A stretch of 64,000 nt of DNA from Clostridiales bacterium oral taxon 876 str. F0540. Its GTDB lineage: Bacteria > Bacillota > Clostridia > Clostridiales > Clostridiaceae. Shown in pieces: positions 43,993 through 53,260 of the stretch. Made by a program: the position numbers and the translations under genes. How positions within the stretch are numbered: the stretch's first letter is position 1; the number at the start of each line of letters is the position of its first letter. The notes beneath the pieces were generated by a model, which saw only the letters and a list, made by a program, of their open reading frames with translations, had not been told where the DNA came from and did no database searches. The stretch covers positions 70,352 to 134,351 of the forward strand of contig KE993499.1 in the NCBI GenBank assembly GCA_000466585.1. The letters are read 5' to 3'.

Positions 43993-45627
43993 ATGGATAC
44001 TAGAAATATTCAGCGTGAAGAGATTGAAAATATATATGGAAAAATAAGTCCTTTTGAATTTAAAAACAAATTGATTCATCTTGCAGAAGATCAAAAAGAA
44101 AAGAGTGCTCATGCCCTTTTAGATGCAGGCCGCGGAAATCCAAACTGGACTGCAGCAACGCCTCGTGAAGCCTTTTTTACTTTTGGTATTTTTGCCGTTG
44201 AAGAAACCAGAAGAGTTTGGAATGATGGAGACTTGGCTGGCATGCCTCAAAAGGAAGGTATTGCAGACAGACTTAATAATTTTCTTGATAGAAATACTAA
44301 TGCTCCAGGTGGAGAGCTTTTAAGAAAGATAATTAACTATGGTGTAGAAAGACTGGGCTTTATTCCAGACAACTTTGTACACGAATTAGCTGATGCTATT
44401 ATTGGAGACAATTATCCTGTTCCTGACAGAATGCTTATACATATTGAAAAAATTGTTCATGAATATTTAGTTCAGGAAATGTGCTACAACAAGCCACCTA
44501 AGGGTAAGTTCAATGTATTTGCAGTTGAAGGTGCTACTGCTGCCATGTGTTATATCTTTGACACGTTGATAGCAAATGAACTTCTGCAAAGAGGTAGTAA
44601 AATAGCTTTAATGGTACCAATATTTACTCCATATCTTGAAGTTCCTCATCTGCCACGCTATAACTTTGAGGTGGTTTATCTAAGAGCTTCAGAGCTTACT
44701 AAGGATGGTACTCATACCTGGCAATACCCAAATTCAGAGCTCGATAAGCTTAAGGATACCAGCATAAAGGCTTTATTCTGTGTAAATCCAAGCAACCCGC
44801 CATCAGTTGCCATGAGACCTGAATCTGTTAAATACTTAGTTGATATAGTAGAAAATGATAATCCAGACTTAATGATTATATCAGATGACGTATACGGAAC
44901 CTTTGTTGAGGGCTTCCGTTCCTTAATGGCTGATTTGCCTTATAATACAATCGGCGCTTACTCCTACTCAAAATATTTTGGAGTAACTGGCTGGAGGCTT
45001 GGAACCATCGCTCTCCATGAAAAAAATGTGTTTGATAAGCTGTTAAAAGAGCTTCCCGAGGGTATAAAAAATGAACTTAGACAAAGGTATGAGGGAATTT
45101 CACCCAATCCAGAAGATATTCCTTTTATAGATAGAATTGTAGCTGATAGCAGACAGGTAGCACTAAACCATACAGCAGGACTTTCTACACCTCAACAGGT
45201 GCAAATGGCCTTCTTCTCTGCTTTTTCATTAATAGATAAAGATAATAAATACAAAAAGCTTACCATGGATATCTGCAGAAGACGTCAAAAACTTTTATTT
45301 GAAGGTCTTGGTTTAGACTTAAGAAAAGATATCTATGACGCTGCTTATTATACAGAATTTGATCTTCTTGAATGGGCCGGTCACTACTATGGAAAAGAAT
45401 TTGCAGATTATCTTCAGGCTGATCATAAGCCTGTACACGTACTCTATCGTCTGGCTCAGGAATTTTCAATAGTTCTTTTAAGCGGAGGAGGCTTCCAAGG
45501 ACCTGAATGGTCAATTAGAATTTCACTTGCTAATTTAAATGACGAGGCTTACTCAAGAATAGGAAAAATGCTTCATAAGATACTGCAGGAATATGTTTCT
45601 GAGTGGGAAGAAAGCAAAAAACTATAA
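43993..45627 (+). CDS. aspD: Aspartate 4-decarboxylase (bifunctional aspartate transaminase/decarboxylase)
   Basis: 544 residues, the usual length for this PLP enzyme. It has the fold-type I motifs GRGNPNW, a VNPSNPPS loop, SDDVYG (PLP-binding Asp/Tyr) and SYSKYFGVTGWRLG with the Schiff-base lysine. It converts L-aspartate to L-alanine and CO2, and with an aspartate/alanine exchanger this can create a proton gradient. No exchanger gene is adjacent; the next gene is a minus-strand MFS protein. A long, featureless upstream region precedes it. RBS is weak (AGAAAGAAGG about ten bases before the ATG). Confidence 0.88.
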   Translation: MDTRNIQREEIENIYGKISPFEFKNKLIHLAEDQKEKSAHALLDAGRGNPNWTAATPREAFFTFGIFAVEETRRVWNDGDLAGMPQKEGIADRLNNFLDRNTNAPGGELLRKIINYGVERLGFIPDNFVHELADAIIGDNYPVPDRMLIHIEKIVHEYLVQEMCYNKPPKGKFNVFAVEGATAAMCYIFDTLIANELLQRGSKIALMVPIFTPYLEVPHLPRYNFEVVYLRASELTKDGTHTWQYPNSELDKLKDTSIKALFCVNPSNPPSVAMRPESVKYLVDIVENDNPDLMIISDDVYGTFVEGFRSLMADLPYNTIGAYSYSKYFGVTGWRLGTIALHEKNVFDKLLKELPEGIKNELRQRYEGISPNPEDIPFIDRIVADSRQVALNHTAGLSTPQQVQMAFFSAFSLIDKDNKYKKLTMDICRRRQKLLFEGLGLDLRKDIYDAAYYTEFDLLEWAGHYYGKEFADYLQADHKPVHVLYRLAQEFSIVLLSGGGFQGPEWSIRISLANLNDEAYSRIGKMLHKILQEYVSEWEESKKL

Positions 45628-45646
45628 CTTCAGTTAATTAAAATAA

Positions 45647-45694
45647 GATTGCGAACTAAGTGACTGCCAGTTATGGCTATATTTGTTCGCAATC
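45647..45694. terminator. Terminator between aspD and the MFS gene
   Basis: GATTGCGAAC (45647-45656) / GTTCGCAATC (45685-45694). On the minus strand it is followed by TTATTTT, so it mainly serves the MFS gene. Confidence 0.7.
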
Positions 45695-45721
45695 CTATTA
45701 ACGTAATTAATTATTTCCGGA

Positions 45722-46909
45722 TTATATATTGAGTTCTTTACTTTGTATAGGTCTTTTTCTTTTTAATAGATCACTTAACATAACCAAAGCAGCGATTATA
45801 TCTATGATGAGTCCGAATATTATCGCATAATTTGTTCCAAATTCAGTGAATACAAAACCAAATATAGGCGCACTTATTATTGCTGATAATCCTATTATAG
45901 ATTCTGAAAGACTTAAACTGCTTGCCTTATATTTTGCCGGTGCAAGTTCATAAATATAGGTTTTATAGGAAGCTGCCACAAGACCAAAAGCAAAACCTGA
46001 AAATACTCCCATAATCATTACTGCCGCTGCACTGTTAAATATTAAAATTACAGTTAATCTTACTATTTGAAGAAGAAAGGCTATAAAAATAAGACTTTTG
46101 CTGTGAAATTTCCTTAAAAGCCTTGCTGCAAGGAAAAATGTAATTATTTCAGGTGAAGCATCAAAGAAATAGGTAAGTCCCAAACTTCTTGCTCCCCCAC
46201 CGAAATCTGAAACCAAAACTCCAAGATAACTGTATATACCTCTCATAACAAAATTGTAAGTAAACATGATAGCTATCATGACTAATATTGGTTTTATCTT
46301 AAATATCTGTCCAAAGGCTTCCTTTACAGAAACTTGTTCATCACCTTTATCAGCAGCTTGTTTTTCACTGTCTGCCATAAAGTATATTATTACTAAAGTT
46401 AATATAACAGCTATTAATATATAATAGCTGTAAACTTTCCAGCCGATACTTTGAAGTATAACCCCTAAAAATGCTCCCGAAAATCCATATCCTATAGATC
46501 CAAAGCCTCTCACCCGTCCAAAGTTCTTTTGTTCATTATGCTTGGTTAAAATATTGATACACCATGCTTCGGAAAGAGAATTAGTACCAACAACAAAGAA
46601 CCCCCAGATAAAAATAATAATATAAATCTGCCAGCTGGCAGTGCAGAAAGCCATGCCTATTCCTACTAAAAGTCCCATACTGATACAAGCGAACATTATC
46701 TTTTTTATCTGCCTGAACTTATCAACCAGATAACCTATAAAGCTTTGACCTACTAGACCGGCTAAGGTATATATTGTTACAGCAATACTTACATCTTTTT
46801 TAGAAAACCCAAGCTGCCCTATGTACATCGTATACATTCCGGTTACACTTAGTATCATTGCCCAGTATAAAAACATAAAACTTCTGAACCTTTTGATATC
46901 CTTATTCAT
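45722..46909 (-). CDS. MFS transporter (LacY/nucleoside-like group)
   Basis: About 395 residues with 12 membrane segments. The loop between helices 2 and 3 (GYLVDKFRQIKKIM) carries the MFS D-K/R pattern, and the middle loop is charged. SEAWCINILTK and GRVRGFGSIGYGFSGAFLG resemble MFS_1-like permeases of sugars or nucleosides. Substrate unknown. The frame opens at 46933, but AAGG six bases before ATG 46909 and the start MNKDIKRFR make the inner start better. Confidence 0.8.
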   Translation of the reverse strand: MNKDIKRFRSFMFLYWAMILSVTGMYTMYIGQLGFSKKDVSIAVTIYTLAGLVGQSFIGYLVDKFRQIKKIMFACISMGLLVGIGMAFCTASWQIYIIIFIWGFFVVGTNSLSEAWCINILTKHNEQKNFGRVRGFGSIGYGFSGAFLGVILQSIGWKVYSYYILIAVILTLVIIYFMADSEKQAADKGDEQVSVKEAFGQIFKIKPILVMIAIMFTYNFVMRGIYSYLGVLVSDFGGGARSLGLTYFFDASPEIITFFLAARLLRKFHSKSLIFIAFLLQIVRLTVILIFNSAAAVMIMGVFSGFAFGLVAASYKTYIYELAPAKYKASSLSLSESIIGLSAIISAPIFGFVFTEFGTNYAIIFGLIIDIIAALVMLSDLLKRKRPIQSKELNI

Positions 46910-47074
46910 TTTTAGCCTTCCCCTTGACCACAATTTTTTGTTACCACTAAAAGTATATCATACTTAATTCTAAAAATTCATCTTATACTATTGCAATTTA
47001 TTAAAATTAAGCGCATAATAAAATCGTATTAGTTGATAATAATTCTCATAACTTTTTAATACATGGAGGTTAAA

Positions 47075-47401
47075 ATGGAAAAACTACTTATAAGTAATGA
47101 AGCTTACGAAGAATTTGTAGAATTCTTAAAAGAAAACGAAATAGACAATTTTAATATAAGAATCAATTTTGCTGGTTCTGGCTGCAGCGGTCCTTCCTTT
47201 GACATTACAGTAAGCGAGCCTAAAGAAGGCGATATTATTGAAAAAGTTAATGATGTAACCTTTTTGATAAAGCCTGAAATCGTTGATGAGTTTGGTGTGC
47301 TTACAATATTATCTTCTGAAGAAAATGATGGAAGAGGAATGTCACTAAGACCACTTATCGAGCCAGTAGGCGGATGCGCAGGCTGCTCAGGCTGTCACTA
47401 A
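47075..47401 (+). CDS. IscA/HesB-like protein, cysteine form
   Basis: 108 residues. HesB-type fold: ISNEAYEEFVEFL, NIRINFAGSGCSGPSFDITV, then a beta region and a C-terminal Cys cluster GGCAGCSGCH. The cysteine in GSGCSGP aligns with the selenocysteine position (GRGUGKP) of the paralogue at 61855-62142. IscA relatives carry iron or Fe-S clusters; the clostridial members' exact role is unknown. GGAGG five bases before ATG 47075 fixes the start. A strong bidirectional terminator follows. Confidence 0.8.
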   Translation: MEKLLISNEAYEEFVEFLKENEIDNFNIRINFAGSGCSGPSFDITVSEPKEGDIIEKVNDVTFLIKPEIVDEFGVLTILSSEENDGRGMSLRPLIEPVGGCAGCSGCH

Positions 47402-47404
47402 CAT

Positions 47405-47451
47405 AAAAGCCATCGTGATATCTAGAAAAAAAGATATCGCGATGGCTTTTT
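47405..47451. terminator. Bidirectional terminator
   Basis: AAAAGCCATCG ... CGATGGCTTTT with an inner GATATC / GATATC pair and T/A runs, between two convergent genes. Confidence 0.9.
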
Positions 47452-47455
47452 TTAT

Positions 47456-49663
47456 TTAAATAAATTCACACTTATTGCCGGTGTAATAAAGCACAAGCTG
47501 ATGAAGTGCTCTAGTACATGCTATATACAATAATCTTCTGTCAAAATCGCTTTTATAGTTTTCCTTTGAAGCATTATAAACAAGTACTGCATCAAACTCC
47601 AACCCCTTTGACAAATAAGATGGAATAATAATCACTGAACTCTTACTGCCATTTTCCTTACCTTTTAAATTTCTTATATCAATCATGCTTCCCAGACTCT
47701 TTTGTATCTTTTCCGCTTCCTTTTTATCTTTGCAAATTATTGCTATGTTTTTATAACCTTTATTATAAAATTCATCGATAGCCTTACATACTTCTTTATT
47801 AAGACTTTCTATATCCTTCATAAACTTAACCTCAGGTTCAGCTTCATGCCTTTCAAAGGATTCAAAATCCTGTTTTTCTTTAAGCAGCCTCTGATTAAAA
47901 GCATTAATTTCAAAGGAGGATCTATAACTCTTATTTAGAGTAAGCTTAACAGTTTTAGTTTTATGAAGTACTTTTTCTACATAGTCATATAAATCCTTGC
48001 TGCCCTGTTTTTCAAGGGTTTGGTTAAAATCACCAAGAACAGTATATCTTGAAGCTTTAAATAAAAGCTTAAAAATATGATAATGTATTGGATAGTAGTC
48101 CTGAGCTTCATCAATTACTAACTGCTTAATATCATCGTAGTTTTCGCTGCCCTCAAGCTTTAGTTTTAAATACAATAGTGCAGCTGCATCCTCATAGGAT
48201 ACAAAACCTTTATTTAAATTGTTTATTGTATCAGAAATAATTTTATCTATATTTTCAGGTAGGTCTATATCTTTAGAAAGTCTTAAAAACAAACTTCTGT
48301 CTTCAAAAAGCAATCTATATATCTTAGTACAATCTACAGAAGTAAAACTTCGTATATGTTCCATAAGCTTATTTGCTTCCTTAATAGCCAACAGCCTGCT
48401 GAAGGATTTTATTTCAAACATGTGTGTTTCAGTCGTTTTTTCAACTATCTTTTCTATTAACTCGAGCCTTTCTTTTCTCAACGGATGAATTTTATTTAAT
48501 ATCATATTTTCTATTCTTGAAAGCCTTTTAGCCATTGGCATATTAATTTTATTATTTAGAAAAATACTTTTTAAACCCTGAGACGTTTCTATAGTCTTTC
48601 CATGGTAATATATATCCTTAAATGAAAGCAGCCTTCTTTCGTAGTATACAAGCAGCCTGTCGAGAATTTTCACAAATTCATTTGAACCCTTAAACTTTAT
48701 GCTTTCAAGACTTACATCAAAACTTTCATCGCCCTGAAGCTCAATAAGCCTTTCCATTTGCTGCTGCCTTGCTTCTCCCTTAATTAAATCCTCAAAAATT
48801 ATCTGCTGTACATTTTCTTCGCCTAATTCAGGAAGTACATCTGAAATATAATTGCTGAAAATTGAATTTGGTGAAATGATTAAAACATCATTTGCCTTAA
48901 GTTTAGAGTTTAAGCCTTCATATAGTAAGAAAGCTATTCTATGAAGAGCGATAGAAGTCTTTCCGCTGCCTGCTGCTCCCTGTACAATCAAAAGCTCGTT
49001 TTCAGTGTCTCTTATAATTATATCCTGCTCCTTTTGAATAGTCTCAACTATACTTTTCATTTTATCAGAAGAGTTTTTACCTAAAACCTCCTGCAGCATT
49101 TCATCATTTATTCTTATGCTGCTGTCAAAATAGTACTTAAGCTTAGAATCCTCAATTTTATACTGTCTTTTTAATAAAACATCTCCATATATTTTCCCAG
49201 CAGGCGAATTATAAAGGCCTCTTCCTAGTTCATTCCTGTAAAACATACTGCAAATTGGAGCGCGCCAATCATAAACATATATATCTTCTGTTTTTTTATC
49301 CATTAAATTTGAAAGGCCAACATATATCTTTTCAACCTCGTCAAAGCCCTCTTCAGAAAAATCGAATCTTCCAAAGTAAGGAGATTTAAGCATTCTTTCG
49401 TATTTATCAATTCTTTTTTGAGCACTTGTATAGCCTATCGTTTCTGTATTAACCTCATTTAAATATTGATTCATTTCGGGTACTGCATCAAAATCTTCTG
49501 AAGAATGTGCGCTCTTTTCCCACATTTCTCTTCTTGAAGCAATTACCTTAGTAAGCCTGGAATCTAAAGCCTCTTTTTCTTTTGCAAGCTCAGTTTTGAT
49601 AACCCCTAAAGTTTTTTCCAGGTACCTGTTTTCATCTTTTTGATTGTCGTTAAAATTATTCAT
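47456..49663 (-). CDS. helD: RNA polymerase recycling ATPase HelD (UvrD-like helicase fold)
   Basis: 735 residues. An N-terminal coiled-coil arm (1-60), then SAQKRIDKYERML and VYDWRAPICSMFY, typical of HelD, Walker A GAAGSGKTSIALHR (about 230), VIDEAQDYYP (Walker B) and DFNQTL, and the C-terminal YIACTRALHQL motif of superfamily 1 helicases. HelD removes RNA polymerase from stalled or nucleic-acid-bound states using ATP. It is a single-gene unit ending at a strong terminator. Confidence 0.9.
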   Translation of the reverse strand: MNNFNDNQKDENRYLEKTLGVIKTELAKEKEALDSRLTKVIASRREMWEKSAHSSEDFDAVPEMNQYLNEVNTETIGYTSAQKRIDKYERMLKSPYFGRFDFSEEGFDEVEKIYVGLSNLMDKKTEDIYVYDWRAPICSMFYRNELGRGLYNSPAGKIYGDVLLKRQYKIEDSKLKYYFDSSIRINDEMLQEVLGKNSSDKMKSIVETIQKEQDIIIRDTENELLIVQGAAGSGKTSIALHRIAFLLYEGLNSKLKANDVLIISPNSIFSNYISDVLPELGEENVQQIIFEDLIKGEARQQQMERLIELQGDESFDVSLESIKFKGSNEFVKILDRLLVYYERRLLSFKDIYYHGKTIETSQGLKSIFLNNKINMPMAKRLSRIENMILNKIHPLRKERLELIEKIVEKTTETHMFEIKSFSRLLAIKEANKLMEHIRSFTSVDCTKIYRLLFEDRSLFLRLSKDIDLPENIDKIISDTINNLNKGFVSYEDAAALLYLKLKLEGSENYDDIKQLVIDEAQDYYPIHYHIFKLLFKASRYTVLGDFNQTLEKQGSKDLYDYVEKVLHKTKTVKLTLNKSYRSSFEINAFNQRLLKEKQDFESFERHEAEPEVKFMKDIESLNKEVCKAIDEFYNKGYKNIAIICKDKKEAEKIQKSLGSMIDIRNLKGKENGSKSSVIIIPSYLSKGLEFDAVLVYNASKENYKSDFDRRLLYIACTRALHQLVLYYTGNKCEFI

Positions 49664-49823
49664 TTAACCACTCTCCCCATATTTTTTTCAAAATCCCTTG
49701 ACATGATTATCGTCTTTATGCTATGATTATAATGTAAATTTAAGCTATAATGATAAACTAGCTATAATTATACACAAAACTTAATTATACTCCATAATTT
49801 TATTTTTGTAAAGAATAACTTTT

Positions 49824-49849
49824 AAGCTGTGATTTTTAAATCACAGCTT
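49824..49849. other. Perfect hairpin without an assigned gene
   Basis: AAGCTGTGATTT (49824-49835) / AAATCACAGCTT (49838-49849), then TCTTATTTTT on the plus strand. No plus-strand gene ends here, so the role is unknown; an unseen small RNA or leftover terminator is possible. Confidence 0.4.
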
Positions 49850-49868
49850 TCTTATTTTTACAAAAACA

Positions 49869-49895
49869 AACTGCGATGTTATATTCACCGCAGTT
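49869..49895 (-). terminator. Terminator after the DUF3784-like gene
   Basis: AACTGCG / CGCAGTT, followed on the minus strand by TGTTTTTG. Confidence 0.65.
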
Positions 49896-49906
49896 CTAAA
49901 AACATA

Positions 49907-50221
49907 TTATTTTAGTTTGTAATATCTTACTCCCGCCATTATTCTAAAGATTATGATCAGCATAATTACTACCGGTATATCGCTAATAAGAGTTGAATAA
50001 TTATTTTTATAATAGGCCCAAAGGATTATTATTGCTGATGCCATGGAAAATATACTGATTACTATAAAACTTACCCCAAAGCCTTTTATAAATTTTATTT
50101 CATCAATATTATCGCAGCTTGAATTTAAAAGATTCTTCTCTGCAATTAAGTATCCAAAGATAAATGTTCCTGCACTCATTAATATACACATTACAATCCC
50201 AGCCGCATATGTTGATCCCAC
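49907..50221 (-). CDS. Small membrane protein (DUF3784-like)
   Basis: 104 residues with three membrane helices (about 7-27, 50-70, 78-96) and a short charged loop with KNLLNSSCDNIDEIKFIKGFG, which resembles DUF3784 proteins. Start GTG 50221 has GGGGATG upstream. A -10 TAGTAT at 50256-50261 lies 36 bp from a minus-strand copy of the agr-type repeat (50294-50321), so it may belong to the same regulon. Function unknown. Confidence 0.65.
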   Translation of the reverse strand: MGSTYAAGIVMCILMSAGTFIFGYLIAEKNLLNSSCDNIDEIKFIKGFGVSFIVISIFSMASAIIILWAYYKNNYSTLISDIPVVIMLIIIFRIMAGVRYYKLK

Positions 50222-50291
50222 TTAACCATCCCCTATTGTATAATTTCTCAATAAAATACTAACACCTTTTGGTTCTCAAATTCTACAAAAT

Positions 50292-50403
50292 ATCGTGAAA
50301 TGGTATATTTTTAGTCGCGAATTACATATGTAACATCATTTACGGCGAAAAAAGCACCTTTTACGGAAAATCTATTGTAAGTCTTCAGAATTATTAGTAT
50401 ATT
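50292..50403. promoter_or_regulatory. Divergent direct-repeat boxes B
   Basis: Plus-facing pair: TTTACGGC (core 50341-50346) and TTTACGGA (core 50362-50367), 21 bp apart, with candidate -10 TATATT at 50398-50403. Minus-facing pair: cores at 50316-50321 (CGCGAA read as TTCGCG) and 50294-50299 (CGTGAA read as TTCACG), 22 bp apart, with -10 TAGTAT at 50261-50256. Spacer bases match boxes A and C. Confidence 0.65.
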
Positions 50404-50449
50404 GAGTTTAAATTATATCACAGAAGCTAAATTTAAGAAGGTGGTATTT

Positions 50450-50902
50450 ATGATATTAGAATATGAAAAGCTCAGCTTTACAAACCTAATGTCTGTTAGA
50501 AAGGTTATGAGTTATAAGGATATTAAGAATGAAATAGATAATCTATCAAAAATAATTAAAAAGTATAATGCAGAGTCTTTGGGATTTATATTTGCCAGGC
50601 CCTATGATATTACTGAAATAGATTCAAATAAATACTTTGACATGGAAATACTTGTCCCAGTTGATAAAAAAATACCCGATTTCAGGGACTACAAATTTAT
50701 AGATAACTTCAATCTTATTAATGCTTTTAAGATAACTCATACCGACAGTGCAGATTCTCTTCAGGAAGTCCTTTCTGATATCGGCGAATATACTTCAAGC
50801 AAAAATCTTAATCCGGCTACCTTTGTAATTGATGCTAGCTACGGCAGTTCATATATGTCCTTATCGGATGAACTCGAAATTGATATATATATTTCTATGT
50901 AA
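50450..50902 (+). CDS. DUF5085/GyrI-like small protein
   Basis: 150 residues, soluble. The order MILEYEKLSFTNLMSVRKVMSY ... YFDMEILVPV ... FVIDASYGSSYMSLSDELEIDIYI suggests the GyrI-like/DUF5085 alpha-beta fold, known from effector-binding domains. I am not sure of the family. GAAGGTGG stands before ATG 50450. The promoter carries an agr-type box. It ends at a 15-bp bidirectional terminator. Confidence 0.6.
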   Translation: MILEYEKLSFTNLMSVRKVMSYKDIKNEIDNLSKIIKKYNAESLGFIFARPYDITEIDSNKYFDMEILVPVDKKIPDFRDYKFIDNFNLINAFKITHTDSADSLQEVLSDIGEYTSSKNLNPATFVIDASYGSSYMSLSDELEIDIYISM

Positions 50903-50939
50903 ATAAGCTATGCCAACTAGTAAATTGGCATAGCTTATT
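50902..50939. terminator. Bidirectional terminator
   Basis: 15-bp perfect stem AATAAGCTATGCCAA (50902-50916) / TTGGCATAGCTTATT (50925-50939). Confidence 0.9.
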
Positions 50940-50947
50940 ATTATACA

Positions 50948-52717
50948 TTAAAAACCTCCGGCGCCGCCACCACCGCCGCTGTCAAAGCCTCCTCCTCCAC
51001 TACTGCTGTCACTGGAAGTGAAACTTCCGCTGTATTCTGTATTTTTAAGCGAAGCATCAAAGGAATTATAAAAACCATCATCACTACTCATCATATAGTA
51101 CATTGCCCAAAAGCTTGAATCCATTTGTGTAACATCATTTTCTTCTTCTGGTGTTATTTTGTCTATTAAATCACTTCTTAACCCCATTGAAACTGCATAT
51201 ATAAGATATATTTCTCCCTGCAGAGGTTTATTTTGAAGTTCTTCTATCTCAAACTTGTTTAAATTCTTAATTTTCCTCTTCATCCTGTTCCATAAAGCTA
51301 ATTGCACTTCTCCTTCAAGCGTTCTTGTATTAATTAAGAATACAGCTGAAAAAGCTAATGAAGAAGCAATAATGCTTATAAATCCGTACATATTTCCCAA
51401 AGCAATCAGAAATACAGCAGCTGCTATTAATATAATCTCAAATATAATTATAAAGCTCTTTATCTTCTCAGCCTTTTTATCGTATAGCTTTAGCTTATCT
51501 GCCTCAAGCTTCACTTCGCCTCTCCAAAGCGCAAACTGTCTTCTCAAGTCACTAGGCTTATCTTTACCATAATTCTTTATAGCCTCTAATGTTACTAAAC
51601 TTCCATCCCCTATTTCATCTATAAGAAGATGCATCAAGTAAGCTTCATGCTTGTAAGTATTGTCATCTTTTTTTCTAATCCTTTTAATTTTATATTCATC
51701 AGTTTTACCTTCAATATTTAAGTATCCTCGCCTTGAAAGCTCCATAACAGCAGCCATCAAATCGTTTGGCATAAGCTTTGTTTTTGCATTGTAAGCTACT
51801 ATAGCCGGATTATAATTTTCTATATCCCTTCCTGCTATTAAATCCTCTATATAAGAATACTTTTTTCTGCTTATAAAAATGTAAATAATAATTAATAAGC
51901 TTACAACACTCATAAGAAAAGCAATAATCTTTGTATCTTCTATAAATTTTTCTCTTTCCTTTGCCTTTTCTATCTTTTCGTTAACATATCTATTTTCTTC
52001 TGCCATAATACTTTCAAATTTGTTTTCGTTACTGCTTACTTTAGCCTGAGGTATCAGCTCTTTTGGGAACAAGGTTCTAACCTCAACATATCTGCCTGAA
52101 GGTACATTTAAAGCAGAGAAGTTTATGCTTCTATCATCTTGTATTCTCCAAGCACCATCTAAAGGCCCATGTCCAAAAACCTTCATTTCTCCCTTTTTTG
52201 CGCCCTTAGGAAGCACTAAATTAATTTGCAGATTCTCTATTTTCGTTTCATTATCACTACCTATAAACTTCCAATACAGCTCCCCAATATCATTATATTT
52301 TTTAACTGCTCCCGGAATCTTATATGATATCCTAAAGTTCTTTATTTCATCTTTTGATGGAGAGTATATTTTTAATCTTACACTGTTAGACTTTCTTTCT
52401 ATGCTGTATACTCCCTTATCCCCATTGCTTGCTGACTTTACTTCCTTATAAACTGCCTCGCTCCCTTTAATTTCCGATACAGTTATATCAGAAATACCTC
52501 CTGCCTTATCATAGGATATATCCTTATATACACCATTATATTTGCCAGAAATATCAAAGCTCAGATCCTCGACTGTATTCATTGAGCCATCCTGAGTGAT
52601 TTCTGCCTTTATAATATCGCTTTTCAGTTTTATTTCCTCAGCTTGAACTTTACTGCCTAATGTTACTGTAAGCGACAGGGCTATAAAAATCCCGATAATC
52701 CATTTGTTTAATCTCAA
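50948..52717 (-). CDS. DUF2207 membrane protein with glycine-rich tail
   Basis: 589 residues. Signal peptide (about 1-26, ends KVQA), an extracytoplasmic beta-domain of the DUF2207 family (30-230, SFDISGKYNGVYKDISYDKAGG), a membrane helix (about 265-285), a cytosolic winged-helix-like part, two more helices (about 425-465) and a tail ending GGGGFDSGGGGGAGGF. Such proteins are common in Firmicutes; no function is established. It is separated from the next small gene by 47 bases and may share its transcript. Confidence 0.85.
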   Translation of the reverse strand: MRLNKWIIGIFIALSLTVTLGSKVQAEEIKLKSDIIKAEITQDGSMNTVEDLSFDISGKYNGVYKDISYDKAGGISDITVSEIKGSEAVYKEVKSASNGDKGVYSIERKSNSVRLKIYSPSKDEIKNFRISYKIPGAVKKYNDIGELYWKFIGSDNETKIENLQINLVLPKGAKKGEMKVFGHGPLDGAWRIQDDRSINFSALNVPSGRYVEVRTLFPKELIPQAKVSSNENKFESIMAEENRYVNEKIEKAKEREKFIEDTKIIAFLMSVVSLLIIIYIFISRKKYSYIEDLIAGRDIENYNPAIVAYNAKTKLMPNDLMAAVMELSRRGYLNIEGKTDEYKIKRIRKKDDNTYKHEAYLMHLLIDEIGDGSLVTLEAIKNYGKDKPSDLRRQFALWRGEVKLEADKLKLYDKKAEKIKSFIIIFEIILIAAAVFLIALGNMYGFISIIASSLAFSAVFLINTRTLEGEVQLALWNRMKRKIKNLNKFEIEELQNKPLQGEIYLIYAVSMGLRSDLIDKITPEEENDVTQMDSSFWAMYYMMSSDDGFYNSFDASLKNTEYSGSFTSSDSSSGGGGFDSGGGGGAGGF

Positions 52718-52764
52718 TATAATCCCCCCAGAATATAAAATATATAATTTGACACTGTTTCTAA

Positions 52765-52962
52765 TTAAATAAAGTTTATAAAAAAGTTAATCAACATTTT
52801 TATAGGATTTTTCGATTTATAAACCAGTCCTATTCCTAAAAATATTACACCTATTGTCACTAACAGCCAACCAAGAGTGCCATCTACTTTAAAAATAACT
52901 TCGAGTAAAATAGCGGCCCCTCCAAGGAGCATAAATATTATATTTGTTAAAATGTCCTTCAA
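52765..52962 (-). CDS. Small two-helix membrane protein
   Basis: 65 residues with two hydrophobic segments (IIFMLLGGAAILLEVIF and LGWLLVTIGVIFLGIGLVY) and a short basic tail. I prefer TTG 52962, with AAGGG six bases ahead, over TTG 52980. It sits between the DUF2207 gene and the divergent box A region, with a minus-facing repeat pair 100 bases upstream. Family not recognised. Confidence 0.6.
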   Translation of the reverse strand: MKDILTNIIFMLLGGAAILLEVIFKVDGTLGWLLVTIGVIFLGIGLVYKSKNPIKMLINFFINFI

Positions 52963-53066
52963 GACTAACCCTTCTTCCAAATAAAATGATACTTATTATA
53001 TTACACTATTTTCCTTATCTATAAAATATATCTTAACAAATATTTATCTTTGTAAAATAATAATGC

Positions 53067-53187
53067 CGTGAAAAACCTATACTTTTTAGTCGTGAATTAA
53101 TTTTTTATATAAGAAAAACACATTTCACGACTAAAAAAAGGCCTTTTACGACATTTTGTAGATAATTTTATATAAAAATACTAAAAT
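53067..53187. promoter_or_regulatory. Divergent direct-repeat boxes A, upstream of agrD
   Basis: Plus-facing pair: TTCACGAC (core 53126-53131) and TTTACGAC (core 53147-53152), 21 bp apart, before a likely -10 (TAAAAT 53182-53187) and agrD. Minus-facing pair: cores 53091-53096 and 53067-53072 (TTCACG on the minus strand), 24 bp apart, facing the small membrane-protein gene. LytTR regulators bind paired direct repeats near -35; the next LytTR gene is 1.5 kb away. The site identity is inferred. Confidence 0.7.
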
Positions 53188-53260
53188 TGTAGTTATAGCA
53201 GTTAAATTAATACAGTTTTTATTAAAAATCCTAAAAAAATAAAAATAAGGGGGTATAACG

